Assembly (NCBI RefSeq): GCF_963678635.1
Contig: NC_087064.1
Span: 77,327,620-77,389,619, forward strand
Direction: 5' to 3'
Source: Symsagittifera roscoffensis
Taxonomy: Eukaryota; Xenacoelomorpha; Acoela; Convolutidae
DNA: 62,000 nt
Shown in pieces: positions 43,449 to 55,682 of the stretch; the first letter of the stretch is position 1; each line of letters opens with the position of its first letter. The notes below the pieces were generated by a model, which was not told the DNA's origin, ran no database searches, and saw only the letters and a list, made by a program, of their open reading frames with translations. A program made the position numbers and the translations under genes.

Positions 43449-45779
43449 AAATATTAACCTTTCAACACATCTTGTTCTAATATTTTGCGACCAAAACACA
43501 AATCCTTCTCCTCGCACAGGACCCCAAGATTTATTAGTAACACACTACGATTGTGAAGAAAACGAACAAAAAACACTACACAAATATGCAATAAATCAAG
43601 TATCACAATGCAAAACAGAACCACAAGCTATAGAAACTACAAATGTAATAGCAACATTGTATTCAAAAGCCCGAGCAACAACAGTCACAGGATATAAATT
43701 TACAGCAACATTTTCCGAAAAGAAAGTACACTGTTCACAAGTTTCCAATGGAAATAAGAACCGACTTGATCACGAATCATTCTATCAAAGTAATATAGAA
43801 CGACTTTTACACCTAAATCCCGATGATTGTAAAAACGAAACACTCAGACTGAACATCACAAGAAATAGAAACACAGACAGGAAAATAGTAAACTTCCAAG
43901 TCTTTGCCGATTGTGTACATCAAGCACGACTTGAACGATATCAAGGACATATAAAATTAGACGAAAAAAACCCATACAACGGCTCACACGGAAGATTAAC
44001 TTATGACATACACGATAAACACTGGATACCTCATATTGGAATAAATGACTCCTCAAACTGCAAAGCAGACACAAAAAACAAAGGATATCAAGTAATAATG
44101 TTTTTCGATTGGAAAATACAACTCGAAAAAGTACAACTCACACGAGATTTATCTGATAACACAATGATCTATCAAGGAATTAGATTACCTTGCAAAAATG
44201 ATCAAGGTTATTGTGACCCTACAACAAAGACCCAAGCAACAATTGTTTGGTTTCCCGAAGATACATGCACAACATTCCAAGTAGCAAAAATACACGCTCG
44301 AATGATAAAATTTCATGAAAAATATTGTATAGAATCAATTCCATACGAACAAGTAAACCCATCCTGAAAACAAAGTAATGATTTTAGAAATATTCATGAT
44401 ATAGAAAATAAATTAACACGTTTCCAAATCTATCAAGAAACAGAATTTGCATGTAAATACAGAAATCCACTTTATAAGACACAATACTCTGAAATACTTG
44501 TCGAATACGAAAAAGGTTTCGACATGACCACTGGAAAAATAAAATTTGACCCTTATGCCACAAGTCATCCTATAAATGAAGGAACATCATACATCCCAGT
44601 TAACTTTCAAAAAAGCACAGGTCAACCTGGTTGAAAACTAAAACCACATGACAGTAAAAGCACAAGTTTACAAGAACTATCACTAATGAATAGCACCTAT
44701 TTTGGTAATATTCATTACTATATCCACTTAGATATGAAGTTAGACTACACAATTAGTCGAATTTTTTAAGAAATGTCACTCTCCGAATTAGAGACACTTC
44801 ATCAATTATGCGAATTGAAAAGAACACAAATCCTACAATCACTCGCACTAGCAGTACTAAAAATACCTTACGCAGGATACTTATTATCAGGAAACAGATC
44901 AATTTTTCTAGATTACGAAGGAAGTATTTTATGGTTTTGTACTTGTACCAAAAAAGTATCACCACTATATGTTTTTGAAGACAAGCGTTGTTATAAAAGA
45001 ATCCCTATATTCTATAAAAATAAAGTACATTTTGTCGACACACTTTCAAGACGAACATATTTTTGGGATACCGCAGTCCCATGTAGATCAAAAAATAGCC
45101 ACAATGTAGTACAATTAAGTCCTGATGAAGATAAAGACTATCTCCTTACACCATACCCTACATTAATGCAATCACTCAAAAAATTTTCACCCGAAAGCAT
45201 CAGAGCTATTGCTCGTAATCCAAATATTGATTTACAATCAATTAGAATATATTCTAAATCAGATATCCAACACCACATTAGACCACAACAATTCCAAGAA
45301 TTATTAACACAAATGGAAACTATACAAAAACAGTCAATTGATCAAAATTTAAGAAAACTTGCCGAAACCGCAGGATTTGCAGATATTTATAGGCAAGATT
45401 ATAGCGGATTTTTTAGAGAAGATTATTTGGAATTTTTTCATCATCAATAAACAAAATACTCCTAGACGCACAAGTAAAAGAATATAACACAAAAATAGCG
45501 ACAAGACAGAACACTTACGACGAAGAACATAATAATATAGAAGTAACACCTACCGCACCACAGTTGCCACCCCTACCACAAAATCATCCATTATCATTAA
45601 TTCCCCAAAATTTCCGAAACCTAGCAACCACAAATTCCAGACCAAATACAACACAAAGTCCCATCCAACATATAATGACACATCATTCACAAAATGAAAA
45701 TACATACGAACAAATTATAGAACAACCCCACACCACCACTTTTCAGTCTCAACATAATCATTTTTTTAGGCCACGATGA
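43437..45779 (+). pseudogene. env: env pseudogene of element 2
   Basis: Matches the env-like ORF of copy 1. The signal-peptide region is frameshifted near 43480. Stops occur at about 44365 (TGA), 44632 (TGA) and 44767 (TAA). A deletion of about 0.26 kb near 45420 removes the segment encoding the main membrane anchor. The ATGA overlap with the next gene is retained. Confidence 0.85.
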
Positions 45780-47588
45780 GCCAAAAACTTGGATCGCTCC
45801 ATCGCTCAAATTCCCACCCAGCCAGCCTCCAAACTCAATTCCCAATAATCCCCCTTTTTGCTTTCCCACCACCCGATTTTCCGATCATTAATATTTCATC
45901 AAGCACGAATTCTGATATTAACTCAGATATTTCAGTTTTATATTCTATCTCACAATTTAATAACCCTATTGTAGAAACCACCGACGAATTTGCAGACTCC
46001 GAACCATCTCCCTCTAATTATACCCAGACCAACTCCTCAGTTTTTTCAAAACCTCCTTTTCAACCAATCCCACCAAATAATCCACTCTCATCCATTTCCA
46101 CTCCTTCTTATGCTTCCCAAATGACCCCAACCTATTCTCCACTTCATTCCGACAGATCATATAATAATTACCCAGATACCCCCCAAATTTCCCAGGAGCT
46201 CGATAACTTTATAACTTTACAACAACAATTAATACATCCCACTACTCTCACAATACATCAACTATCATCCACAATAACATCCTCAAATCCACCTACTCCT
46301 ACACCCTCCTCAGCTTACACTCCATCTTTGGCACAATGATCCACATCCACCGAAACACCTACTAGCACTCACCGAACTTATCGCACTTTTAAACGAAAGT
46401 TTCCAAATCACCCATTCCCAACCAAACCCAGAACAGCCCGCGAATATATTAATCACCCGCAACATACCAACACGAAAAATTTTCTTGAAATCACCTTACC
46501 CTCATTTCCGCAATATACATTAAACACACCTAACAATACTAATGACACACACAATTTTGTAGATGAACATGTTTTAATGCCAACACTTCATTGGACAGCT
46601 TATTATAATTTTACTAACCCCCTTTGCCTACCACTAAAAAATAATCATGACAGCATAGAAAAGAACAAAATTATGTTATATAGACTCACCACAACACTAA
46701 CACCTCGACAATTTACTTACGTTGGATATATAAAGTTACTAAAAACATTCACTGCACCCCGAGCTAACGAATTTGCAATAGAATACTACGATCATAATAT
46801 CATCCGCCCTAATCAAGACCAATTTTTAGATGAAGACCGCTTCGCAAACCCGCAACTAACAGAAAAAATTTTCATCAAAATATCATACGTATTCACACTT
46901 AATATTTTTGATAGAAAGAATGACCACGTAATTTCAGAATCACTAGCTGATATTCAAGCATACGAGAGCTTCTATGATAAATTTCAGTTATTTTCACTAA
47001 TCTTTCACTTTCTTTCACCACATGAACGCGATTTGCACTGTTCCCACTATATTATGTTACGCACTAAACAAACCCACATACATACTTGCTATCGTTTTAT
47101 ACAAAATCATTTTGATTTGCACACCACATCAAGACAACTTCGCCATCGTTTTCAGTTTCTTAACTCAAAATACACGTCACCGATTTTTCCTTAATTTTAC
47201 ATATTGCATCAAAGATACTAACCTCCACGGCATCCTTCGCAGCTATGACCCAGTTACCCAAATGTATATATTCTGTCCCATCACGAAGACCTTCAATGCC
47301 GAAGAATCCAGACCCTTCCTTATCCCGCATGAATTTATCCAGCCTATTGAAATACCCATATTAGAATTCATTCACAATACTAAATATAATCATAAAATAT
47401 ATAACCACTTTCAAAACACACCTTACGAGTTTGCAGTAGGCACCGAAGAACTAAACACCATTAAAACACTTCAATTGCTTTGGCCACTGCTACAAACTAA
47501 AAACATAATACGCATACTAGCCAAATTACTAACAACATCAGATATGATTCACGACATCTTCCCCCACGGCTTTTTCCCAGAAGATTAA
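45776..47588 (+). pseudogene. 601-aa-protein gene, copy 2 pseudogene
   Basis: Same ATG/stop overlap with env as in copy 1. A TGA at 46337-46339 ends the Ser/Pro-rich part. The folded domain follows in the same frame, with a frameshift near 47190. The C-terminus (HDIFPHGFFPED) and the adjoining GTAAGT donor are kept. Confidence 0.8.
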
Positions 47589-47673
47589 GGTAAGTATAAA
47601 TTGAAATACTCTTAACTAATAAATAAAAATTAGTACTAACCATTCTCTATCAATGTTTGATTTATATTTGTAG
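47589..47673 (+). other. Candidate post-stop intron, element 2
   Basis: AAG-GTAAGTAT directly follows the TAA, with TACTAAC at 47633-47639 and TTTGTAG ending at 47673. Same layout as 16541-16619. Confidence 0.5.
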
Positions 47674-49190
47674 TCTTCACACCACAATCATCTACAAAAC
47701 AGAAAAGAAAAATAAAAATACAAACTTGTTAAGTTCTCTTAAAATTCGTTAATTTCTTGCACTAATAATGTAGTAAAATTCCTAGCAAATGTAGTAATTT
47801 TATTTATAAATTATTGCCCCAGGAAGCAGTAAACTTAATTACGATGAAAATTTATAATTTTAAAATTCCCCCAAAACGCAGTAAAATTCAAATTCTATGC
47901 AATAAATTGATAAAACGAGAAAGCAGTACTAACTTTTTCAATATTTTCATTCACTCGCACAAGAATTCTATCCAAACTCGCACAGCTCGCCCACAAAGAA
48001 TTGTTTAAATAATGAATTTAAGTTTCAAGCTTTCACTATCAACAACTCTAACACACAATAACAAGTCTCAAACTTTCCTTTAACCCGGTTGGAAAGGAAT
48101 TATATACTAAACCAAACTAACCAACGCAGCTCACTAAACACCACAAATCATAAAATAACAGCATGACTAAGAAAAGAAAACCAACGGTACCCAAACCGGA
48201 TTAACCCAGTTTAAAACTGGATAATTTATTCTTTTGAAGACTATTATAAAGTCTAAGAAAGAAACAATAAAACACAAAAAAGTCGCAAGACAAACCCATA
48301 CCAAAGACAATTTGATTTTTGAAAAAAGGACACAACCAAAGTAACCTAAGAACGACCAACATAAACCCAACATAAAACGTTATCACATAACAGGACCTCT
48401 CAAAGAAACAGCAAGAAATCATACTTCCACTCCTGGCCTAACTCACCAGAGAGGAAGTCCTGAGCATGCTCTATAACCGGCCTAACCCACCGCGCTACAT
48501 CCACGCTTTGTGACCACATTCCTATTTTTAATAAGAAGTACTCAAGGGTGAGTAACTCTTCAAAATAACCAAATTAAAACAAAACGCTTTTGTGAAAACG
48601 ACCAACTAAAATCATGATTAAAAAACTGAATTAACATAATTTTATAAAACGTAAATTATACTTTGCAGTATATAGATCATACACAACAACAAAGACGAAC
48701 ATCCAAAAACTAGACGATGCCATCACACTCGAACAAAAGAATGGCTAAACACACCGACATGCCGCCCACAATCACAACTCAAAGGATTTAGAAATCGACT
48801 TGACATCGCAGAAAAGGACTTCATTGAACTAGAACAATGACCACCTCGATGTTCAAGTACACGTACAGATCCGAGTTGCAAGGCATCCCTTCCACACACG
48901 ATCTTCACGCCATTCCCAGACGAGGCTGCAAACAAAACAGTTCTCTACTAATACAGAAAAACCTGACATAGCAAACTATTTTGAAATCGAATTGATTTCA
49001 TTGGGGATCACAGTCGTTGTCGAATGACAAGATAACAATTTCCTATCCATAATTCCAGCGTCCTGGAGCGTTCTTCTCCAAGAGTAACCGGACAAGAAAA
49101 TGATGTTCGCCAAATACCAACGTTCATCATCCATCCTTCAAATTGCAGAGAAGAAAGATAGTTCTAAAAACTCTGTAAACCCCGAATGGG
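47674..49190 (+). other. 3' noncoding region of element 2
   Basis: Conserved counterpart of 16620-18150, with GCAGTAA-type motifs, a TACTAAC at about 47930, the CCAGTTTAAAACTGG stem, the two hairpins with CCTAACYCA loops (about 48432-48495) and the GAGCATGCTC palindrome. It ends in CCCGAATGGG before the LTR. No gene is supported. Confidence 0.5.
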
Positions 49191-49600
49191 TGGAACCTGA
49201 TCTAAGCTACATTTTATAATTGGATAAATTGGATATTTTACCACTGTAAAATATTTAATATTAACCAATCATAATCCATCTAATTAACAACCCACTTATT
49301 TGTAAGTGCTGAAATTACTTGTAATTTCAGCACCAGAGAGATTTGAATTTAACTTAGAAATTAGTTGCCTCTCCAAGAGAAATTCAGCAGTTGCAATAAG
49401 CCAGTATACTCTAGATCTATTGAGCCTAGCAGAGACTAGTTAAACACCCTGAGACTAGTAGATATAAGAGTAAGATTAGGATCGGTATTAGACTAAGGAG
49501 TTGCACGAATCTATCCGGCGGAAAATAAGATAGCGTGACGAGCAGACGGTGTACCCTATCCGAAATTACTCTGTGAGTTAACCACATCGGTCATAACTCA
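49191..49600 (+). repeat. 3' LTR of element 2 (410 bp)
   Basis: TGGAACC...TAACTCA, with a perfect 13-bp LTR hairpin at 49306-49333. Followed directly by the CAAA target duplication. Confidence 0.95.
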
Positions 49601-49802
49601 CAAACGCGTTTTGGCCGTCGAAGTGGATTTTTTTTACTGTATTCCCAAGCCTTTTTTTAACTGTTTGAACGCATTTGCAAGACCCATTTGTATCATCTCG
49701 TTCATGTTTTGTGTACAAAACGTATCCCCTTCATTTTTGGACGTTTTTTTTATTTAATTTAAAATTTAGAAGAAAAATTATATCAGTAAATGAAACAATA
49801 AA

Positions 49803-50674
49803 AACCGCTCATTTAATTTTCCACAAAAGAGACCTAAAGTCCCCTTTCATATCCCGCTCTTTTCGTTAATGAGTGAAGTCCCTTCATGGTTGCACCAATA
49901 CCGGGCCATTTATATTATTAAGCTTAACATACAAAAAGAACGTCAGGGAAGCGCCTGACATGGCACAAAAATAGAAAAACCGCTCAATTATTTTTCCACA
50001 AAAGAGACCTAAAGTCCCCTTTTATATCCCGCTCTTTTCGCTAATGAGAGAAGTCCCTTCATGGTTGCACCAATACCGGGCCATTTTTATTATTTAGCTT
50101 AACATACAAAAAGAACGTCGAGGAAGCGCCTGACATGGCACAAAAATAGAAAAACCGCTCAATTCTTTATCCACAAAAGAGACCTAAAGTCCCCTTTTAT
50201 ATCCCGCTTTTTGCTAATGAGAGAAGTCTTTTCATGATTGCACCAATACCGGGCCATTTTTATTATTTAGCTCAACATATAAAAAGAATGTCGAGGAAGC
50301 CCCTGACATGGCACAAAACTAGAAAAACCGCTCAATTATTTTTCCACAAAAGAGACCTAAAGTCCCCTTTCATAACCCGCTTTTTGCTAATGAGAGAAGT
50401 CTCTTCATGGTTGCACCAATACCGGGCCATTTTTATTATTTAGCTTAACATACAAAAAGAACGTCGAGGAAGCGCCTGACATGGCACAAAAATAGAAAAA
50501 ACGCTCAATTATTTTTCCACAAAAGAGACCTAAAGTCCCCTTTTATATCCCGCACTTTTCGCTAATGAGAGAAGTCCCTTCATGGTTGCACCAATACCGG
50601 GCCATTTTTATTATTTCGCTTAACATACAAAAAGAACGTCGAGGAAGCGCCTGACATGCCAAAAAAAAAGAGAA
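49803..50674 (+). repeat. Tandem array, five units of ~174 bp
   Basis: The anchor AACCGCTC (last one AAACGCTC) recurs at 49803, 49978, 50153, 50326 and 50500, giving periods of 173-175. The units contain GTCGAGGAAGCGCCTGACAT and CAATACCGGGCCATTT blocks. Unit A has one diverged unit (about 26210-26360). Confidence 0.9.
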
Positions 50675-52240
50675 AATTTGAAGTAAAATTTTTTTTTAGT
50701 TACGAATTGAAACTTAGTGATAATCGAACAAGAGACGTTTGCTCAGACGGAAGTTACAACTTTGTGTGTGATGATTTAAAATTCCCTTTTTTTTACTGAA
50801 AAGGGATCAATGAGCATCAATCTTAAATGTCCTTTTTATCTTGAGTCGTGCATTTCGAGAAGTTTTTCTCGGTTGCTCCTCATTTTGCTCAGTTTGAGTT
50901 TTTGACTGTTCATTTTTGACTATACTGCGTTTGACTCTTTTACAATTTATTTTAAATTTTTTTGACTATTTACTCAATTTTATTTCAATTAGACAGCTTT
51001 CAAACTTAAAAAAAAAATTTAAGTTTGAAGCCACCAAGATTTTAATTTGAAGTAAGTCTCGTAGTTTCACCCTGAGGTATTCATCAACCCAATTCGCTCT
51101 TTCACTAATATACCAAATTTGTTTTAAAAACTCGGATTATAAACAAAGATCTACAACTTGCGAATTATTTTCATACGAGAAAAAATTGATCTTCAGTGCT
51201 GATTTGAATTAACAGTAACAAGCAAGATTGTAAAACTTAAACTTTAATTGGGTGACGATTAGACAAAATGTGAAGAAAACAAATTTTGGTTGGAGTTTCA
51301 CCAAAAAGTTTTTCAAAACTCTGAGCCAAACAATATCTCGATGAATCATTTTGGCTAATTTTCACCAAAAAAACTTTCAAAACTCTGAACCGAGAAGATT
51401 CTCTGAGTCATTTTGGCTTTCACTAAATAATCACATTATACGCTAAATTACCGGGTTAATTGACGAGAAAGTTATATCATTAGGAGGCTTCTACTCAGTC
51501 CAACTGTTTTATAGAAAATACGAGAATCTGGCCGGTCTTCTGGCCGGTAACCATAAAAGGTCACTTCTACTAAACAAAAATCAAAACCTTTGCTTTAAAC
51601 CAAATTTCAAAAATTTTGAGCACCTTTGAAGATATTTTACCTTTCTATAACTTTGTTGTATTGTGTAAGGGACGTTTGATATATTTTCTTATCAATTAAC
51701 TCGGTTTCAACGCAATTTTTGATAAACTAAAAATAGTCAAACTGATCCATTTTGAGGGTAAAATTTTTGGTTGGGAATTTCAAAAAATATTTAGTCATTA
51801 ATAATTTTGGTGAAATTCTTAGCAAACTTTGTTTTGTTCACTTTTTGTCTATACTAAACTAATTTGAGAAAAACGCATTTGAAATTTCAATTTTTTTTTT
51901 TTTTTTCGTTTTGTAATGATAAATTAAATCAGCACTGTACTATTTTTTAATTTAAGCCACCTGGTCCAATTGTCAAGCAAGATTTCAAGCAAGATTCATA
52001 ATTTAATTACGCAAACATTTTTTTTCCTTATATAAAGCCTTGTAGAATTATTGATTAGACCGACAAACATGATGCTTATCTGTTGGGGGAAACAAACGGT
52101 AGAAGGGCCAATAGCTCTAACCTCTTCTTCATTCAATTTGACCAGATGGTTTATGAAACATCCCAAACCGTTCAAATAGTAAGAAAGTAATCTTTTTGTA
52201 GGCAAAATGCAAAGATTTTATGCTCGATGGCTTTTAAAAG
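50675..52240. other. Host DNA of unit B
   Basis: Colinear with 26380-28125 of unit A and without a supported gene. Contains the MITE at 51194-51937. Confidence 0.5.
51194..51937 (+). mobile_element. Tc1-like-ended MITE with 12-bp perfect inverted tips
   Basis: CAGTGCTGATTT at 51194-51205 and its exact inverse AAATCAGCACTG at 51926-51937. TA follows on the right and TT precedes on the left, so one TA of the expected target duplication has probably mutated. There is no coding capacity. Confidence 0.75.
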
Positions 52241-54229
52241 AATTGCAGCTCTTTTTCCTTACAATTTTTTTTACAATTTGCTACCTATTACGTTTCATAA
52301 AATGTTACATTTCTTGCTAAAATTTTTTTTTAAAATTTTTTGTCTCACATTAAAATTTATGTTTATATATTATGGTTTGAACGGTGTTATGGGTGGGGGA
52401 ATTATTTGAGGGCAGAACCCCCCCCCCCCCCCGTTTATCCCCCTCCCGTTTACTTTACCTCCCCCCTCCCTTAATTTACTTTACCCATAACATTTAAAAA
52501 AAAAACATGGCATACCTTTTGCAAATTTCCTTAAAAACTTGCAAAAATTCTGCAAAAGTAATCGAATTTAGTTCAAAAAAACTAAATGTATTACAATCGA
52601 TTATAATGGATTATAATGGATTTTCTTTGCAAAAATAATCGATTACAATGAATTATCTTGGCAAAAATAATCGATTTCATTGCCAAAAAAAAATAGATTA
52701 TAATCGATAATAATCGATTATTTTGATTATTATCTTTTTAAATAATCGATTATAATGGCAATAAAATGGATTTCGTGTTCTGAAATTTACATCTTCAATG
52801 GGTTATAAGGGATTTTTTTTTGTCTCGCGAATCCATTATAATCGATTTGGAAGCTCGGTGCGGGCAAACTAACTAATGTGAACACATTTGTTCTTTATTC
52901 TGTACATCGTTAGACCAAGCAGTTAGTCAAATTAAGACACCAGAAACTAAGAAAGAAGAAATTTTTGAAATGAGAGGAAGAGTGAAAAGAACAGCAGATT
53001 CCAATGAAAACAAAATATAGCGTTTACTTCAGAACTTTATATAAGACTCAGAACTTTATATCGTTTACTTCAGAACTTTATATATAAATGTTTGAAAACT
53101 AACCTTGCTTGATTTTCGTTCAAATTTAGCAGAAAACGCTTCTTTGGTCAGTACAAAATAGAAAAAGCACGTGCAACGTTTTTACGAGTCATTTTGTTTT
53201 CGATCTGATAATGCCAAAAAGTTTTTATTCCTTCGAAAAAATCAGTTTATAACTGATTATCGTATGAGGTGGGGAAAGAGAAAAGATCCACGGCTTCTGG
53301 TAGTTGTCCCACAAGTAATTGCTATAGCTTATAGTGGGATATAGACGCATTTATCATCAAGAAAAACCCAAAATATATATTTTTTACCGTATAAGACTGC
53401 TCGTATCAGGGTAGATGGTGACCGGCAAATGAGGCGACAGCCTTTAAGGCTACAGCAATTTTTGAGGGGACTTTTAGACACAAAATACAGTTCTGACAAA
53501 ATTAACAACGCAAAATGATTGTTTTAAATACATTTCTGAGAAAAACAAAGCGGAATTTTCTACAATCAAACCCATATTAACCATAATTTCTCGTTTTCTG
53601 GTCAAAATGGAGTTCAAGCTCATTCCTTCCAAAAACTGAGGTCGACAAATTATAAGTAAACAATTTTTTCTTCAAGAAAATCAGACAAAAGCAATATCTT
53701 TTTATTTTAGATGTTGTATCTCTAATTGTCCCTGAAACTTGTCGTGGGACGGAAACTTATCGGGCCTAAACATGTTTCCTCGGATCATAACCACTTGTCC
53801 TCCGAAAAAAAAACAATTACTGGATGACATTGCGAATATTTGTTGTAATTTTGGATGCTAATACCTTTTTGTCGTCTAGATGTTTTGTTGCCTTAATATC
53901 CTGTCGCCTTATTTGCCTAGCAACAGGGTTGATACCTGAAAACTCGGCAGTGTTGTCCTTTTTTGTATTATTAAGACCAAATAGCCAGCCTCAATTCATT
54001 TTGAATAATTGTTGAATAGGATCAGATCGCCGTAACACTATGAAATATGCTTGAGAAAAAAAAGTAACATAACAAACTTTTTTGCATTTTCTTATAGCTT
54101 CTGGGAAAACTTTTAATCATCAGACATTTTCATTCCACAGGTGTAAAAACGGTTACGAAGGTTGAAAAAGTTTTATTGAAAAAGAATTAGTAGATGAGAA
54201 AGTTCTGATGTGAAAATTTTGGAAATATG
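52241..54229. other. AT-rich host DNA before element C
   Basis: No gene is supported. Contains a C-rich pyrimidine tract (52417-52490), the ATCGATTA cluster at 52570-52850, the displaced unit A-like block at 52915-53110 (with a small internal duplication at 53024-53083), and unremarkable sequence to 54229. Confidence 0.5.
52570..52850 (+). repeat. Degenerate AATCGATTATAATGG repeat cluster
   Basis: The core AATCGATTA or ATCGATT, often followed by TAATGG, recurs many times over 280 bases with irregular spacing. It is absent from the matching part of unit A. Confidence 0.7.
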
Positions 54230-54537
54230 TGACATTTGCCGAGATTTAGAGGACAAAACTAGGTTGTTCGTAATAGTTAATTGTTAGATTGGTTGTTTAG
54301 ATTCTTGGTTATTTAGATTTAGTTAGTCAGGCTCTGACTAATGGAAATAGGTTTGAACAAAAGTGTTGAATAAAGTTTACATCTAACAAGCGATGAAAAG
54401 AACATAAGAGTGATTCACACACAGTGTGTCACTCAGAAGGCCAAACCAGTGACCTTAAATGGACTGGTATAATAAATCTGCAGCATGGCTGCAAAAGGCA
54501 ATATAACAAATGAGGTACTAAATGTCGCGTCATCACA
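54230..54537 (-). repeat. 3' LTR of element C
   Basis: 308 bp. Starts TGTGATGACG on the minus strand and ends TGTCA. The adjacent plus-strand TTCCCCGC is the complement of the polypurine tract. Confidence 0.93.
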
Positions 54538-55217
54538 TTCCCCGCGGAGAAGAAAAATTTTTGGAGAAGCCAAAATTTTTTCAATAGTTAAATAAATAAA
54601 CTGCACCCCAAAGCATTAATATTAGATAGCACCCCTATCCCGTAAAAATGCATGGTGACAAAATATAGTTAAGTACGAAGTTTTGTTGAAAGTTTGAAAG
54701 AGAGTTTTAGCCAGATCAATTTTCGTCCTGAGCATTATCCAGCGAAAATGAGAATGGCGCCTCTGGAGGAGTTAAGTGCGAACGGTCCCGAATGAGAGGT
54801 CGCCGTTTAGGTGACTGTGACGATGGTTGGGCACTTGTGGTAGGCAATATGTTGGCTTCAATTTCCGGCCACTTTTCCTCTTCTACCCATTTGACAGAGT
54901 GGCCCTTTTTTTTCGAGAAATTTTGGGGTCCTTTTGTGGGGTCCTTTTGGGGTCCAAGAAGAATTTTGGGGCCCTTTTGTTTCGAGATGAAGTACGAGTT
55001 CCCTCTGAATCATCCGTAGCCATTTGAGCTGGGATAGAGAGAGATGGGAGCGACGATTATGGGTCTGCTTGAGCACTCTTCCCTGGAAGAACAGGACCCT
55101 CGGAGTCGACGACGTCAAGTGGTAGCTGATGTGGACCCGGAGCCAAAGTTGTAGGACTGTGAAATAGAGTTGTAGGGACAACAGGCTGAGTGACGGGCGG
55201 AAGAGACACACTAGTAT
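54538..55217 (-). other. Tail of element C between integrase and 3' LTR
   Basis: 680 bases. Short frames may continue the integrase tail, but none has a motif. The plus strand has four GGGG tracts (54925-54971). No env-like signal or membrane helix is seen. Confidence 0.45.
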
Positions 55218-55682
55218 CTATTGAAGACTGGCCCGGTGTGAGGAATGAGTTGCCAAACGTGACAGGCAGTGATTGTTATGCAATCGTATTCGTTTCTCCA
55301 TTGGAGTAGAAATCCGAGTTTCGTGCGAAGCGTGATGGTCGGGAGAATTCTCATTGGACGAATCAACGGTAAGGTCCACCACCGCCGGTAGCGACACGCA
55401 CGTGTTAGCTGGCCGTTTTTCAAGCAACGTCGGATGAGATGCACGAGTAACAGGTTTCGTCCCTCCACTTTTTGGTGACGTTCCAGAAGATTGAAGAAGA
55501 CCACCTAGTGTTGCTGAAAAGGTATTATTGAATTTAGGCTTAAGGCAGACATGGTTTTTTCGATAAACTTTTCCCTTGTCAGTAACATAGGTGTGATCGG
55601 TGATGCGAGTAATTTTGAATTTCGCAAGCTTAAAAAGAGGTTTGCCAGACTGACGATCTATAATTTTTCTACACACTCTCAC
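55218..55682 (-). pseudogene. pol: Element C integrase C-terminal segment
   Basis: The frame starts inside the stop of the previous segment (-1 shift at ~55680). Residues 1-~50 (KLAKFKITRITDHTYVTDKG) are a small beta-rich module like the integrase C-terminal domain. The remainder is a Ser/Pro-rich tail. Confidence 0.65.

Larger units (their letters stand above)
30945..49600 (+). mobile_element. Giant env-bearing Ty3/gypsy-like LTR retroelement, copy 2 (complete, decayed)
   Basis: Full length, 18,656 bp, with LTRs at 30945-31353 and 49191-49600. The flanks are CAAA on both sides (30941-30944 and 49601-49604). The joined flanks match the uninterrupted unit A site at 25960-26000, which proves the boundaries. 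The LTRs differ at about 13 of 410 positions by eye. Gene order is identical to element 1. gag-pol, env and the 601-aa gene have many stops and indels, but the 77-aa ORF, the small membrane ORF and the Ser/Pro-rich ORF are open. Confidence 0.95.
28569..53110 (+). repeat. Segmental duplication, unit B, interrupted by element 2
   Basis: Colinear with unit A except for the 18.66-kb element 2 at 30945-49600, expansion of one ~174-bp unit to five, and displacement of a short block (similar to 26620-26790) to 52915-53110. Most of 52240-52914 has no counterpart in unit A. Confidence 0.8.

Noticed and set aside
50234-50443. ORF within the 174-bp array
   Set aside because: Only exists because one tandem unit stays open; it reads the repeat itself.
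49803-50674. CRISPR-like regular repeat
   Set aside because: Units are contiguous ~174-bp repeats with no unique spacers, in a eukaryotic setting.
54858-55211. Possible env or accessory ORF at the end of element C
   Set aside because: 117 codons, no signal peptide or membrane helix, low-complexity; more likely shadow or decayed integrase tail.
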